A stretch of DNA of 64,000 nucleotides from Methyloprofundus sp. (GTDB taxonomy: Bacteria; Pseudomonadota; Gammaproteobacteria; Methylococcales; Methylomonadaceae), in assembly GCA_016592635.1 (NCBI GenBank), contig AP023240.1, positions 2,583,630 to 2,647,629 of the forward strand. The letters run 5' to 3'. The position numbers were made by a program, and so were the translations under genes. A model generated the notes under the pieces. The model was not told the DNA's origin, did no database searches, and saw nothing but the letters and a program-made list of their open reading frames with translations. This document shows, in pieces, positions 35,900 to 44,608 of the stretch; positions within the stretch are counted from its first letter, which is position 1, and every line of letters begins with the position of its first letter.

Positions 35900-37096
35900 T
35901 CAAAACAAATCGATATCACCTTCTTCCATGGTATCTTGAGCAACTGCCTTTTTTTCCTTCATTTGCCACTGGGTACGCATATCTTTAAAGCGCTGTACGC
36001 CAGCCGTCAATTCAGCGGCATTATTTTCACCAACCACTTTAAAGCCACCTAAGCCAACCTTCACTTCATCACACATTGCTTGAAAATGTTGTGCATTTAC
36101 CTGCAAAAATTCAAGTTGCTGCCGCGCCAAGTCTTCAAATTGTAGTGATCTGATCGCCCCTCCAACAGCAACCTCCATCTGACTGCTGAGCCCTGAAACC
36201 TCATTTAATTGCGTCGCAATATTAGCATTCATCATCCCAATATCACGCATCATCTCATCAATATGTGCTTTAGAGGTAATGGCCACACTCATATCTTTAG
36301 AAGCCATTTGCTCAATCATCACTTTAGCATCATTAATGTTTTTCCTGGAATCACTCACAACTTTCTTAATCTCTTCGCTAAACTTATCCGAATGTTTTGA
36401 CAAATTTCTGACTTCATCAGCTACTACTGCGAACCCCCGACCTGCCTCCCCAGCCCTTGCGGCTTCGATAGCGGCATTAAGCGCAAGTAAGTTAGTCTGA
36501 TCTGCAATCCCCTGCACATCCGCTAATAATGAGCCAATTTTTCGCATATGCTCGTCCACATCATTGACCACAGCAACCATTTCCATACTTTGCTTACTCA
36601 CCGATAGAATATGCTCAATAAATGAAGCCAAAACAGTATCAGTCTCTTCTGCAAACTGTTGAAAATTGACAGATTTACTGGCCTCATCACTAGCACTACC
36701 ATCCAAATTATTAACTAATGCATGCATTGCAGCAGTTTGGGTCACACTTAAACCATGCATTTCATTAAAACTATTAGACAAAGTTTGCACAGCATCAAAA
36801 ACAATTTTTTTCACTTGATCCAGTTCGGTTGTTACATCGACAATTTCCTGTTCAGTACAACGTTGCAACATATTGGCATAATCATCTATGGCACCATGAA
36901 CCTGAAGTTCTTCTGCATTGTCTTGCTCATCAATAAGGCTTTCTTGATGAGTTCGATACATAATAAAACACCACATAGAAAATAAACTTGGAATGACCAG
37001 CCAATAAAGAATATCGGTGGCAAAAAACAAGGGCAAAAATAAGGTAGCGATAGTCAGCAAACAAGGCCAAATTAATTTTTTCACAAAATGCGACAT
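35900..37096 (-). CDS. Methyl-accepting chemotaxis protein, short membrane form
   Basis: 398 residues. Two membrane helices lie close together at about 8-25 and 30-46, with no real periplasmic loop and so no external sensor domain. The signalling part has the conserved tip '[43 protein letters not shown]'. The C-terminus '[11 protein letters not shown]' has no clear CheR-tether pentapeptide. It probably senses membrane or cytosolic state, or takes its signal from a partner. It lies between cheB (22 bases upstream) and the STAS gene, inside the chemotaxis locus. Confidence 0.9.
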   Translation of the reverse strand: MSHFVKKLIWPCLLTIATLFLPLFFATDILYWLVIPSLFSMWCFIMYRTHQESLIDEQDNAEELQVHGAIDDYANMLQRCTEQEIVDVTTELDQVKKIVFDAVQTLSNSFNEMHGLSVTQTAAMHALVNNLDGSASDEASKSVNFQQFAEETDTVLASFIEHILSVSKQSMEMVAVVNDVDEHMRKIGSLLADVQGIADQTNLLALNAAIEAARAGEAGRGFAVVADEVRNLSKHSDKFSEEIKKVVSDSRKNINDAKVMIEQMASKDMSVAITSKAHIDEMMRDIGMMNANIATQLNEVSGLSSQMEVAVGGAIRSLQFEDLARQQLEFLQVNAQHFQAMCDEVKVGLGGFKVVGENNAAELTAGVQRFKDMRTQWQMKEKKAVAQDTMEEGDIDLF

Positions 37097-37117
37097 GCAG
37101 ATCCCCTGAAGATTAAA

Positions 37118-38188
37118 TTAAACCAAAGCGAGTATTTGCGCAGCCACTTTATCTAATGGCTGTATATAATGCGCGGCTCCTTGCCGATAAGCCTCCCCAG
37201 GCATCCCCCAAACGACACTACTTGCCTCATCCTGAATCACATTCAAGCTACCCGCATCCAACATTTCTTTCATAGCAACAGCGCCATCACCTCCCATACC
37301 TGTCAGCATCACTCCAATGGCATTACTCCCCACATTTTGGGCAACCGAGCGAAACATCACCTCTACCGAAGGTTTATGTCGGTTGACAGGGGGGCCATCA
37401 TTTAATTGGCACACATAACGTGCACCATTTCTAACGATTAATAAATGCCTATCACCAGGTGCAATATAAATATTACCTGCTCTAATTTCTTGGCCATCTT
37501 CGGCCACACAAGCTGTCATTTCAGTTACATCGTCGACATGCTTAGCAAAAGAAGCACTAAACGCTATAGGCAAGTGCTGAGAAATCACAATGGCTGGGGT
37601 TGTTTTAGGCAATCCTTTCACTACTGCTTTAACAGCTTCAGTCCCTCCTGTTGAAGAACCTAAAGCAATAATTTTATCTGTGGTCGCAAAGTGTGTTTTA
37701 GATGCCGTAGCCGGAATTATTGCATCAGCATTTAATTTGCTCGCTGTTTTAGGCACTGAAACAGACGAGCTTTCTGCAGTGCGAATATGTGCTTTAGCAG
37801 CCGCTTTCACTTTTTCAATCAGATCCTCAGCATAGCTTTGTAGAGTATTAGATACATCCACTTTAGGCTTGGCAACAAAATCTACCGCTCCAATGGCTAA
37901 AGCATCCAAAGTGACAGCCGCACCTTTTTCAGTTAACGTTGAAATCATGATCACCGGCATCGGCCGTAAGCGCATCAAATTACGTAAAAAAGTCAGGCCA
38001 TCCATACGTGGCATTTCTATATCTAGTGTTAAAACATCAGGGCGTAATTTTTTAATTTTTTCTCTAGCAATAATGGGGTCAGCCGCTGTACCCACTACCT
38101 CAATAGCATCCGAAGTTTCAAATATCTTGGTCAGCATTGTGCGTATCAATGCTGAATCATCAATAATTAATAAACGTATTTTTTCCAT
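37118..38188 (-). CDS. cheB: Chemotaxis protein-glutamate methylesterase/deamidase
   Basis: 356 residues. A receiver domain (1-125) has Asp56 in 'LTLDIEMPRMDGL' and Lys in 'FVAKPK'. A linker of about 45 residues rich in Ser/Thr/Ala leads to the methylesterase domain: 'IALGSSTGGTEAV' (catalytic Ser), 'VISQHLP' (His) and 'MLTGMGGDGAVAM' (Asp). It removes methyl groups from receptor glutamates after phosphorylation by CheA and resets the receptors. It lies next to cheD (12 bases) and cheR as a complete adaptation set. Confidence 0.96.
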   Translation of the reverse strand: MEKIRLLIIDDSALIRTMLTKIFETSDAIEVVGTAADPIIAREKIKKLRPDVLTLDIEMPRMDGLTFLRNLMRLRPMPVIMISTLTEKGAAVTLDALAIGAVDFVAKPKVDVSNTLQSYAEDLIEKVKAAAKAHIRTAESSSVSVPKTASKLNADAIIPATASKTHFATTDKIIALGSSTGGTEAVKAVVKGLPKTTPAIVISQHLPIAFSASFAKHVDDVTEMTACVAEDGQEIRAGNIYIAPGDRHLLIVRNGARYVCQLNDGPPVNRHKPSVEVMFRSVAQNVGSNAIGVMLTGMGGDGAVAMKEMLDAGSLNVIQDEASSVVWGMPGEAYRQGAAHYIQPLDKVAAQILALV

Positions 38189-38200
38189 TACTCACATCCT

Positions 38201-38845
38201 TTAGAATAATTCAACTTCACTCTCGACCGGCATATCTTTAATAGTACTACCGTACCGTCTTTCCCGAATAGCAAGGGTTTCATTATGAATATCTTGAATT
38301 TTTTTCATTTTAACTTTGCCAGTCTTGGGGTAGAAATTTACTTTACGCGGGTAAATGTCACCCAAGTCCTGTGCCAACAGCGTTAATGCCTCCGCATCAA
38401 CATATTCTAAAACAAACTGAATATTTCTCTTACCCACATCGCTCATAGTCGGAATAATTTTACCACCGCCAAATAATTTGACTTGCAAATTTTTACGCTT
38501 GCCGCCACTCGCTAAAATAACATTAATTAAATGCTCCATCGCATAATTACCATAGCGGGTTGCATTACCCACCACTGACTCTACCCCTGATCGTAAGCGA
38601 TCTTTGGATGTTTCGGGTAACATAAAATGGTTCATCCCTCCTACTCCTGCAATAGGATCACAAATACAAGCAGAAATACAAGAACCCAATACAGTAGTAA
38701 TTAATTCATTTTCTAAAGTGACATAGTACTCACCAGGCAATAATTTAGCGGCAATAATATTATTCCGCTTATCCCAATAACGTTTAACAGTATCAAACCC
38801 CTCCACTGATGGGTTAGTAACCTGTCCATATGCAGCATCTGTCAC
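38201..38845 (-). CDS. cheD: Chemoreceptor glutamine deamidase
   Basis: 214 residues. The catalytic Cys56 is in 'TTVLGSCISACICDP' and His73 in 'GGMNHFMLP', with a later Thr in the core, as in Thermotoga and Bacillus CheD. 'KLFGGGKI' and 'GKRNIQFVLEYV' are further family marks. It starts with GTG at 38845 with GAGGTAG upstream. It is about 50 residues longer than minimal CheD, mainly at both ends. The stop of cheR is 6 bases upstream. With no cheC or cheZ seen, it may be part of the only non-methyl feedback here. Confidence 0.93.
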   Translation of the reverse strand: MTDAAYGQVTNPSVEGFDTVKRYWDKRNNIIAAKLLPGEYYVTLENELITTVLGSCISACICDPIAGVGGMNHFMLPETSKDRLRSGVESVVGNATRYGNYAMEHLINVILASGGKRKNLQVKLFGGGKIIPTMSDVGKRNIQFVLEYVDAEALTLLAQDLGDIYPRKVNFYPKTGKVKMKKIQDIHNETLAIRERRYGSTIKDMPVESEVELF

Positions 38846-38850
38846 TAAAA

Positions 38851-39684
38851 CTACCTCACTTTACGGTAAATGGTATTACCAATTAAATCAAAATCAGTAT
38901 CAATCTGATGTAAAGACTCAGAATGACCAATTAATAAATGTGAGCCTGTTGCCAAAAAGCCACTATAACGATTAACCAAACTTTCTTTAGTGTCCCGGTC
39001 AAAGTAAATAATGACATTACGACAAAAAATAAAATCAAACTGCCCCTTCATTGGCCAGTCTTGCATTAAATTTAGCTTTTTAAAGCGGATTAACTCTTGT
39101 AATTCAGGCTTAACTTTTACCTTATTAGAGTTGCTACCTTTGCCTTTTTTAAACCATCTTTTTTGACGCTCGTTTGATAAACCGCTAATGCGATCATCAC
39201 TGTAAACACCGTTTGCTGCTGTTTGCAAAACATTGGTATCCAAGTCGGTCGCTAGAATTTTCACTGTCCAGCCTGTAGGCAAATTTTCCAACAAAGTCAT
39301 CGCAATAGAATAAGGCTCTTCTCCCGTAGAACAACCTGCTGACCAAACTTTAATTTCACGACTAGCATGATTACGTTTTAATAACTCGGGAATGATAATA
39401 TCTTTTACATATTCAAAATGATGATTTTCCCGAAAAAAAGCAGTCAGATTGGTGGTAATAGCATTGATAAAATCAGTAAACTCGATCGCCTCATTCTCTT
39501 TAAGATATTGGCAATAAGCTTTAAAATTCGGCAAGCCCAACATTCTGATCCGCTTAGATAAACGTGAATAAAACATATCAAATTTATCATCAGTCACAAT
39601 AATTCCCGAGTGACTATTCGATATTTGCCTTAATTCCTCAAAATCAGCACGCGTATATTCAAATTCCCGTTGTTTTTCAGCCAT
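38851..39684 (-). CDS. cheR: Chemotaxis protein methyltransferase
   Basis: 277 residues, standard CheR length. The helical N-terminal domain is followed by the SAM-binding domain: 'FFRENHHFEYV', 'IKVWSAGCSTGEEPYSIAMTLLE', 'ILATDLDTNVLQTAANGVY', 'FDFIFCRNVIIYFD' and 'FLATGSHLLIGHSESL'. The last is the usual CheR ending motif. It methylates receptor glutamates. The neighbouring Aer-like receptor ends in EWDEF, which fits the WxxF-type tether that CheR binds. Confidence 0.96.
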   Translation of the reverse strand: MAEKQREFEYTRADFEELRQISNSHSGIIVTDDKFDMFYSRLSKRIRMLGLPNFKAYCQYLKENEAIEFTDFINAITTNLTAFFRENHHFEYVKDIIIPELLKRNHASREIKVWSAGCSTGEEPYSIAMTLLENLPTGWTVKILATDLDTNVLQTAANGVYSDDRISGLSNERQKRWFKKGKGSNSNKVKVKPELQELIRFKKLNLMQDWPMKGQFDFIFCRNVIIYFDRDTKESLVNRYSGFLATGSHLLIGHSESLHQIDTDFDLIGNTIYRKVR

Positions 39685-39712
39685 GATTATCCTTGTATCA
39701 TCTATTTTTTAA

Positions 39713-40261
39713 TCAGAAAAAACCTGCAGCAGCTTGATCAACTGCCAACATTTCAGCAATCCCTAGTAATTGAGCTGCCTCAATAAATCTATCTGAAGGA
39801 AAATCAAAAATAACCTCTTTATTGTTTTTAATAGCTTCTTGTTTAAGCACTACCAATAATTGCATGCTCGCGGTATCTACAGCATTTACCGCTGATGCAT
39901 CAATTTCTATTTGTTCATTACCATGTAGAGCATTAATTAGCTGTTCCTGCATATGGGCAACATTCTGAATATTTAAGCTTGCATCCAAACTAATTTTTGA
40001 GCTATCAGACGACACATCATTTACTACAGGATCTGGACCCGGATCTGGCAGGTTGGATTCAACAATCAATTCTTCATTCTTCGTTTCAACATTAGCCTCC
40101 TGTATGCCAGCATCAGGCGATGTTAATACTTCTGTAGCTGTCGGTTCAGGTACTTCAGTAGTAGCAGCACCATCGGGACTGCCATCAGACTCCTCACTCG
40201 CCTCATTCATCCACGCTAACGGGTCATAACCAATTAAACTATCTTTATTTTTTGTCGTCAT
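39713..40261 (-). CDS. STAS-domain protein with acidic N-terminal extension
   Basis: 182 residues. About the first 85 are acidic and low in complexity, rich in Glu, Asp, Ser, Pro and Thr, with a 'GPDPVVNDVSSD' segment. The C-terminal 95 form a STAS domain ('ISLDASLNIQNVAHMQEQLI', 'IEIDASAVNAVDTASMQLLVVLKQEA'). The usual phospho-serine position reads D-T-A-S, so a Thr or Ser could be modified. Such STAS proteins often sit between parA/cheW and cheR in gammaproteobacterial chemotaxis loci. The ATG overlaps the parA stop by 4 bases. The role in the array is unknown. Confidence 0.82.
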   Translation of the reverse strand: MTTKNKDSLIGYDPLAWMNEASEESDGSPDGAATTEVPEPTATEVLTSPDAGIQEANVETKNEELIVESNLPDPGPDPVVNDVSSDSSKISLDASLNIQNVAHMQEQLINALHGNEQIEIDASAVNAVDTASMQLLVVLKQEAIKNNKEVIFDFPSDRFIEAAQLLGIAEMLAVDQAAAGFF

Positions 40262-41022
40262 TTCATCACCTTACCTGCAAGGAAATCTTCAGCCAAACTA
40301 CGAAAGTCTCTAGCAGAGCGACTTCCAGGCCGATATTCCAAAACTGTTTTCCCAAAACTTGGGCACTCCGCCAATAGCGAAGTTTCTCTGATAACAGTTG
40401 CCAAAACCTGTTTAGGGAAATGTTTTAACATAGTACTTAAAACTTCTTTAGAGATCCGCCTAGTAGTTGCATAACGCGACATAACCAAAGAAATTTTATA
40501 TTGTTTTTTTAATGCGCTTTCAAAGCGCTTAATAGTGCCGACTAAATGTGACAAGCCTTGTAAAGCCAAAAAATCACTGGTCATTGGTATTAATATTTCA
40601 TCCGTTGCAAATAATGCATTGGCAACTAAAACACCTGAAGAAGGAGGACAATCAATAAAAACAAAATCTTGATCTTGCAAGTTTTCATGCAATGCTATTC
40701 GTAACAAGTCCCCACGTTTTGCACCACCTTCAGTTAATTGCTCAATCTCCTGTAACCTTGGCCCTGCTACAATTAATTGCAAATTATCTCGTGCCGCAAT
40801 AGCTTGCTGCTCAATATTTTTTTCACCCAACATAACCTCATCAATACCACTTACTTGCGACGAGGTAACCCCGAGAGAGACCGCCAAATGCCCTTGTGGA
40901 TCTAAATCAATAACAGTTACTTTTTTACCCATTTTGGCTAACGCATGAGTTAAATTAGTTGAAGTGGTCGTTTTACCAACGCCTCCTTTTTGGTTAATAA
41001 TGGCAACAATCCTGGCACTCAT
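40258..41022 (-). CDS. ParA-family ATPase, chemotaxis array positioning
   Basis: 254 residues with the deviant Walker A 'NQKGGVGKTTTSTNL' near residue 10, Walker A' 'VTVIDLDPQGHLAVSLG', and Walker B 'FVFIDCPPSSG'. It is a Soj/MinD-like ATPase of normal length. No parB is adjacent; instead it lies between cheW (13 bases upstream) and the STAS gene inside the chemotaxis operon. That is the position of ParC/PpfA-type ATPases that place chemoreceptor arrays at poles or segregate them at division. This role is inferred from context. Confidence 0.9.
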   Translation of the reverse strand: MSARIVAIINQKGGVGKTTTSTNLTHALAKMGKKVTVIDLDPQGHLAVSLGVTSSQVSGIDEVMLGEKNIEQQAIAARDNLQLIVAGPRLQEIEQLTEGGAKRGDLLRIALHENLQDQDFVFIDCPPSSGVLVANALFATDEILIPMTSDFLALQGLSHLVGTIKRFESALKKQYKISLVMSRYATTRRISKEVLSTMLKHFPKQVLATVIRETSLLAECPSFGKTVLEYRPGSRSARDFRSLAEDFLAGKVMK

Positions 41023-41035
41023 CTTAATCCTAGTC

Positions 41036-41530
41036 TCATGCTAAACCTGTCATACCCTCAAACTCATCAGGGTTCAATAATTTATCCACATCCAAAAGCA
41101 TCACCATATGATCTTTAGCAACATATATACCACGCATAAAGTGGGTATCAATTTTTGAACCTAAATTAGGTTTTTCTTTAATATCAGCCACCTTAATATC
41201 CAGAACATCTGAAACCGCATCAGCGACTATACCCATGACATTACTACCCGAAGACGTTTCAACACATAATACAATCACTACCGTAACGGGGGTATATTCA
41301 ATATTTTCCATGGCAAAGCGTATCCGCAAATCTACAATAGGTACAATCTCACCCCGTAAATTTAATGCACCTTTGATAAAATCTGGCGTATTGGGAATAT
41401 CTCGTACCGCTTCCCAGCCTCTAATTTCTTGAACCTTTAGAATTTCAACGCCATACATTTCTCCCGCCAAATCAAAAGTCAAATATTGCGCATTTTTATT
41501 CGATTGATTAACCTTAGCATCATTGGCCAT
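41036..41530 (-). CDS. cheW: CheW adaptor, copy 2
   Basis: 164 residues, a single CheW domain: 'QYLTFDLAGEMYGVEILKVQEIRGWEAVRDIPNTPDFIKGALNLRGEIVPIVDLRIRF', then 'VMGIVADAVSDVLDI' and a closing 'MVMLLDVDKLLN'. It links CheA to receptors. AGGAAG precedes the ATG by about 9 bases. It resembles the other CheW (44072-44596) throughout, suggesting duplication. It is followed at 13 bases by parA, which fits CheW-ParA pairing in other polar arrays. Confidence 0.94.
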   Translation of the reverse strand: MANDAKVNQSNKNAQYLTFDLAGEMYGVEILKVQEIRGWEAVRDIPNTPDFIKGALNLRGEIVPIVDLRIRFAMENIEYTPVTVVIVLCVETSSGSNVMGIVADAVSDVLDIKVADIKEKPNLGSKIDTHFMRGIYVAKDHMVMLLDVDKLLNPDEFEGMTGLA

Positions 41531-41597
41531 AATGTTTGCTTCCTAATAATTGCATTGTATACATATAACGATTACAAAAAATCACACTGAAATGTGG

Positions 41598-41661
41598 CTT
41601 AAGGTCTTTTAAAAAATATCAGTCCTTAAGTTTGCTTACCAAGCGTTACCGATAAGCAAAC
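41598..41661 (-). promoter_or_regulatory. Two overlapping inverted repeats between receptor and cheW
   Basis: CTTAAGG (41598-41604) pairs with CCTTAAG (41624-41630), and GTTTGCTTA (41630-41638) pairs with TAAGCAAAC (41653-41661). The second arm of one and the first of the other meet at 41630, so they form two adjacent hairpins. They lie in the 150-base gap after the large receptor and before cheW. They may reduce read-through or protect mRNA ends; neither has a strong T-tract in the minus-strand direction. Confidence 0.45.
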
Positions 41662-41680
41662 TCAACTACAAATATTATTT

Positions 41681-44029
41681 TTAAAACTCATCCCATTCAT
41701 CATCTTCACCCGTTGCCACAAATGATTTACTCGCCATAGCTTGCGCTTGTGGTTTACTAATCGTTGGCTTTGCAGGAACTGGAGAAATCGGAGCTGTTGC
41801 CATGGGTGCAGCACTTGCAATATTACCCGCACCACCTGCACTGAAAAAGCCTAACAAACTGGTCATATTATTAGACTGATCGCTCATTGAGACACTGGCT
41901 GCCGATGCTTCTTCTGCCAAAGCAGCATTTTGCTGGGTAATCTCATCCATCTGGGATACAGCTTGGTTAACCTGCTCAATTCCTTGCGATTGCTCAATAC
42001 TCGCGGCAGCAATTTCAGAAATAATATCACCTACTTTTTTCACACCACCCACAATTTCATTCAGTGCAGTACCTGTTTCATTAACAAACTCGGTACCAGA
42101 ACGTACTCGCTGAATACTGGTTTGTATTAGCTCTTTACTTTCTCGAGCTGCCGTTGCACTACGTTGCGCCAAATTACGCACTTCGGTAGCCACCACCGAG
42201 AAACCACGACCTTGTTCACCTGCCCGCGCCGCCTCTACGGAAGCATTTAAGGCTAACAAATTAGTTTGGAAGGCAATTTCATCAATCACCCCAATGATTT
42301 CAGCAATTTTATTACTACTTTCGTTGATTTCTGCCATCGCATTGACTGCGGAAGTCACTACTGTCCCTCCTTTTTCTGCCAAAGTTCTTGCCGTACTAGC
42401 AATCTGATTTGCTTGTTGAGCATTATCGGCATTATTTTTGACGGTACTGGTTAACTCTTCCATACTGGATGCAGTTTCTTGTAAACTAGACGCTTGTGTT
42501 TCTACCCGTTCAGATAAGTTATTATTACCACTGGCAATTTCTTGCGAGGCATTATTGATAAAGTCTGATGATTCTCTGACCTGACCAACAATAGAGCCCA
42601 GCTTTTCAATGGTACTATTGATATTGTTTTTACAGTCACCATATACACCAGCGTAATCATTAGTAATATGGTTAGACAGATCACCTTGTGCCAAACTTTG
42701 CATGGCACTGTTCACATCACTAAACACGGCTTCGATACCATCGGTTAAGTCATTAATACCTTCGCTTAATTTCAAAAAGAAACCGTCTTTATCAGCTGTT
42801 TCTATGCGACTAGACAGGTTGCCCTGTTGCACAGAACTCACTAACTCAGCAATCTCTTGCTCAATTTTAACCTCATGGGTTCTATTTAACCACTCAACCA
42901 CAATACCCGTTCTTGTTCCTTGATCATCCAACACCGGGTTGGCAACAAAGCCCATCGTCAAACCACCGATGATTAATTCAGAACTAAAGGTACTATCTAA
43001 GTGTTGTAACAAACCACGTTGATGCGCCGGGTTCTTATGAAATTGGTCAATATTGGCACCCAATAACTTACTCGCATCAAAGTTGGGCAATTGTTGCTGA
43101 ATTTGCTGCTCGGCATCAGTGAACATATCAGTAACCGTATTATTCATATAAATAATATCTAAGTTATTATTTGCTACCATGACACAGGAACTAACGTTAT
43201 CCAAAGCTTGTTTGATACGTAAAGATTCATTACCGATTTGTTTGGCATAAGACAAATCCGCATTGAGTTTAACTTGCATGCCATATAAGGCACGATAAAA
43301 ACCCCCGACTACATCATTACGGTCAATCGGCATAATATTTCTAAAATTTTCATCGGTCATTTGATAACAAGTATTGGTTGCACTCTTAAGTGCTCCTGTT
43401 AAATCACTGACTAATTTAAAACCGACTACAACTGCTAAGGTAGCTAAAGCAGCAACGATAGCTAACGGCAACATTTGCTGATTATCAAACAACTGCTTCA
43501 TTAACCAAGCATTGGGCAACAAAAATGCAGTTGCAGCAATGATTGCTTTTTTATTAGGCGACATTTCCTTGATTGCCAGAACTGCTTTAGCCATACCCGT
43601 TGGTCTAATCGTGGTTGCACGACTGGCATTTAATTGCCGATATAAACTCTCTGCTTCATTTATTTGTGTCCGGCTAGGCGCGTAACGTACTGAAAGATAC
43701 TCATGTGGTATACCATTTTTATACGTTGGGGTAACATGCGCTTCGACCCAATAATAATCACCTGATTTAGTACGGTTCTTAACCAGTTGATTCCAAGGTC
43801 GTAAATCTTTAATGCTTTCCCATAGATCCTGAAAAGCCACTGCCGGCATATCGGGGTGACGCACTACATTATGGTTTGTACCGACTAACTCATCTAAAGA
43901 AAAACCACTTATTTCCACAAAAGCATCATTAGCATAGGTAATAATACCTTTTAAATTAGTCCGCGTGACTAGAATAGTCCCTTCTTTCATCATGACTTCA
44001 TGATCGGTCACAGGCATGTTGACTTTCAT
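41681..44029 (-). CDS. Aer-like chemoreceptor with PAS domains
   Basis: 782 residues. An N-terminal Aer-type PAS domain (about 10-125) has 'RHPDMPAVAFQDLWESI' and 'GDYYWVEAHVTP'. Two close membrane helices follow at about 160-205 ('AAIVAALATLAVVVGFKLV' region), then HAMP-like helices, a second PAS-like segment (270-390), another HAMP-like stretch, and the signalling domain with '[40 protein letters not shown]'. The C-terminus DDEWDEF resembles the xWxxF pentapeptide to which CheR or CheB tether. It probably senses redox or oxygen through FAD. It sits between the two cheW genes. The stand-alone PAS at 6651 shares its motifs. Confidence 0.92.
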   Translation of the reverse strand: MKVNMPVTDHEVMMKEGTILVTRTNLKGIITYANDAFVEISGFSLDELVGTNHNVVRHPDMPAVAFQDLWESIKDLRPWNQLVKNRTKSGDYYWVEAHVTPTYKNGIPHEYLSVRYAPSRTQINEAESLYRQLNASRATTIRPTGMAKAVLAIKEMSPNKKAIIAATAFLLPNAWLMKQLFDNQQMLPLAIVAALATLAVVVGFKLVSDLTGALKSATNTCYQMTDENFRNIMPIDRNDVVGGFYRALYGMQVKLNADLSYAKQIGNESLRIKQALDNVSSCVMVANNNLDIIYMNNTVTDMFTDAEQQIQQQLPNFDASKLLGANIDQFHKNPAHQRGLLQHLDSTFSSELIIGGLTMGFVANPVLDDQGTRTGIVVEWLNRTHEVKIEQEIAELVSSVQQGNLSSRIETADKDGFFLKLSEGINDLTDGIEAVFSDVNSAMQSLAQGDLSNHITNDYAGVYGDCKNNINSTIEKLGSIVGQVRESSDFINNASQEIASGNNNLSERVETQASSLQETASSMEELTSTVKNNADNAQQANQIASTARTLAEKGGTVVTSAVNAMAEINESSNKIAEIIGVIDEIAFQTNLLALNASVEAARAGEQGRGFSVVATEVRNLAQRSATAARESKELIQTSIQRVRSGTEFVNETGTALNEIVGGVKKVGDIISEIAAASIEQSQGIEQVNQAVSQMDEITQQNAALAEEASAASVSMSDQSNNMTSLLGFFSAGGAGNIASAAPMATAPISPVPAKPTISKPQAQAMASKSFVATGEDDEWDEF

Positions 44030-44071
44030 TATGAATTCTCCCCGCTGCTCAATTTATTAATATTCATCATT

Positions 44072-44596
44072 TCAATATTCCTCATCATGCGCATCAATAT
44101 CATCATTCACGCCATCTAATTTAAGTAGTTTTGCGACATCCAATAACATCAACATGCGCTGATTCACCGATGCCAAGCCATTAATAAATTCGGTACTGAC
44201 CTTGGTACCAAAGTCGGGTGCACTCTGAATAGTCTGTTTATCGACATCAATAACATCAGATACCGAATCCACTACCACGCCCATCGTTCGACTTTGCCCA
44301 CTCAGTATTGCTTGCAACACCACCACCACGGTTAAGTTTGTATACTCTGAATGCCCCAAGTTAAATCGTTCCCGCAAATCTATAATAGGAACAATAGCCC
44401 CACGCAAATTAACCACGCCTTTTTCGTAACTTGGTACATTAGGTATTCTGGAAACAGGTTCCCAACTGCGTATTTCCTGAACACTTAAAATATCCACACC
44501 ATACTCTTCATTGCCCAAAGTAAAGCTTAAAAACTGCACCGAGTTTTCAAGTTTTTTTTCGTTTTCATCTTCTGGTATAACAGTTTCTTGTTCCAT
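44072..44596 (-). CDS. cheW: CheW adaptor, copy 1
   Basis: 174 residues: short acidic extensions at both ends around one CheW domain ('QFLSFTLGNEEYGVDILSVQEIRSWEPVSRIPNVPSYEKGVVNLRGAIVPIIDLRERF', 'MGVVVDSVSDVIDV', 'MLMLLDVAKLLKL'). It couples receptors to the CheA encoded 12 bases upstream. With the other CheW it gives two adaptors for one CheA in this locus; they may serve different receptors or one may work with ParA. Confidence 0.94.
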   Translation of the reverse strand: MEQETVIPEDENEKKLENSVQFLSFTLGNEEYGVDILSVQEIRSWEPVSRIPNVPSYEKGVVNLRGAIVPIIDLRERFNLGHSEYTNLTVVVVLQAILSGQSRTMGVVVDSVSDVIDVDKQTIQSAPDFGTKVSTEFINGLASVNQRMLMLLDVAKLLKLDGVNDDIDAHDEEY

Positions 44597-44608
44597 AACT
44601 ATTTCATA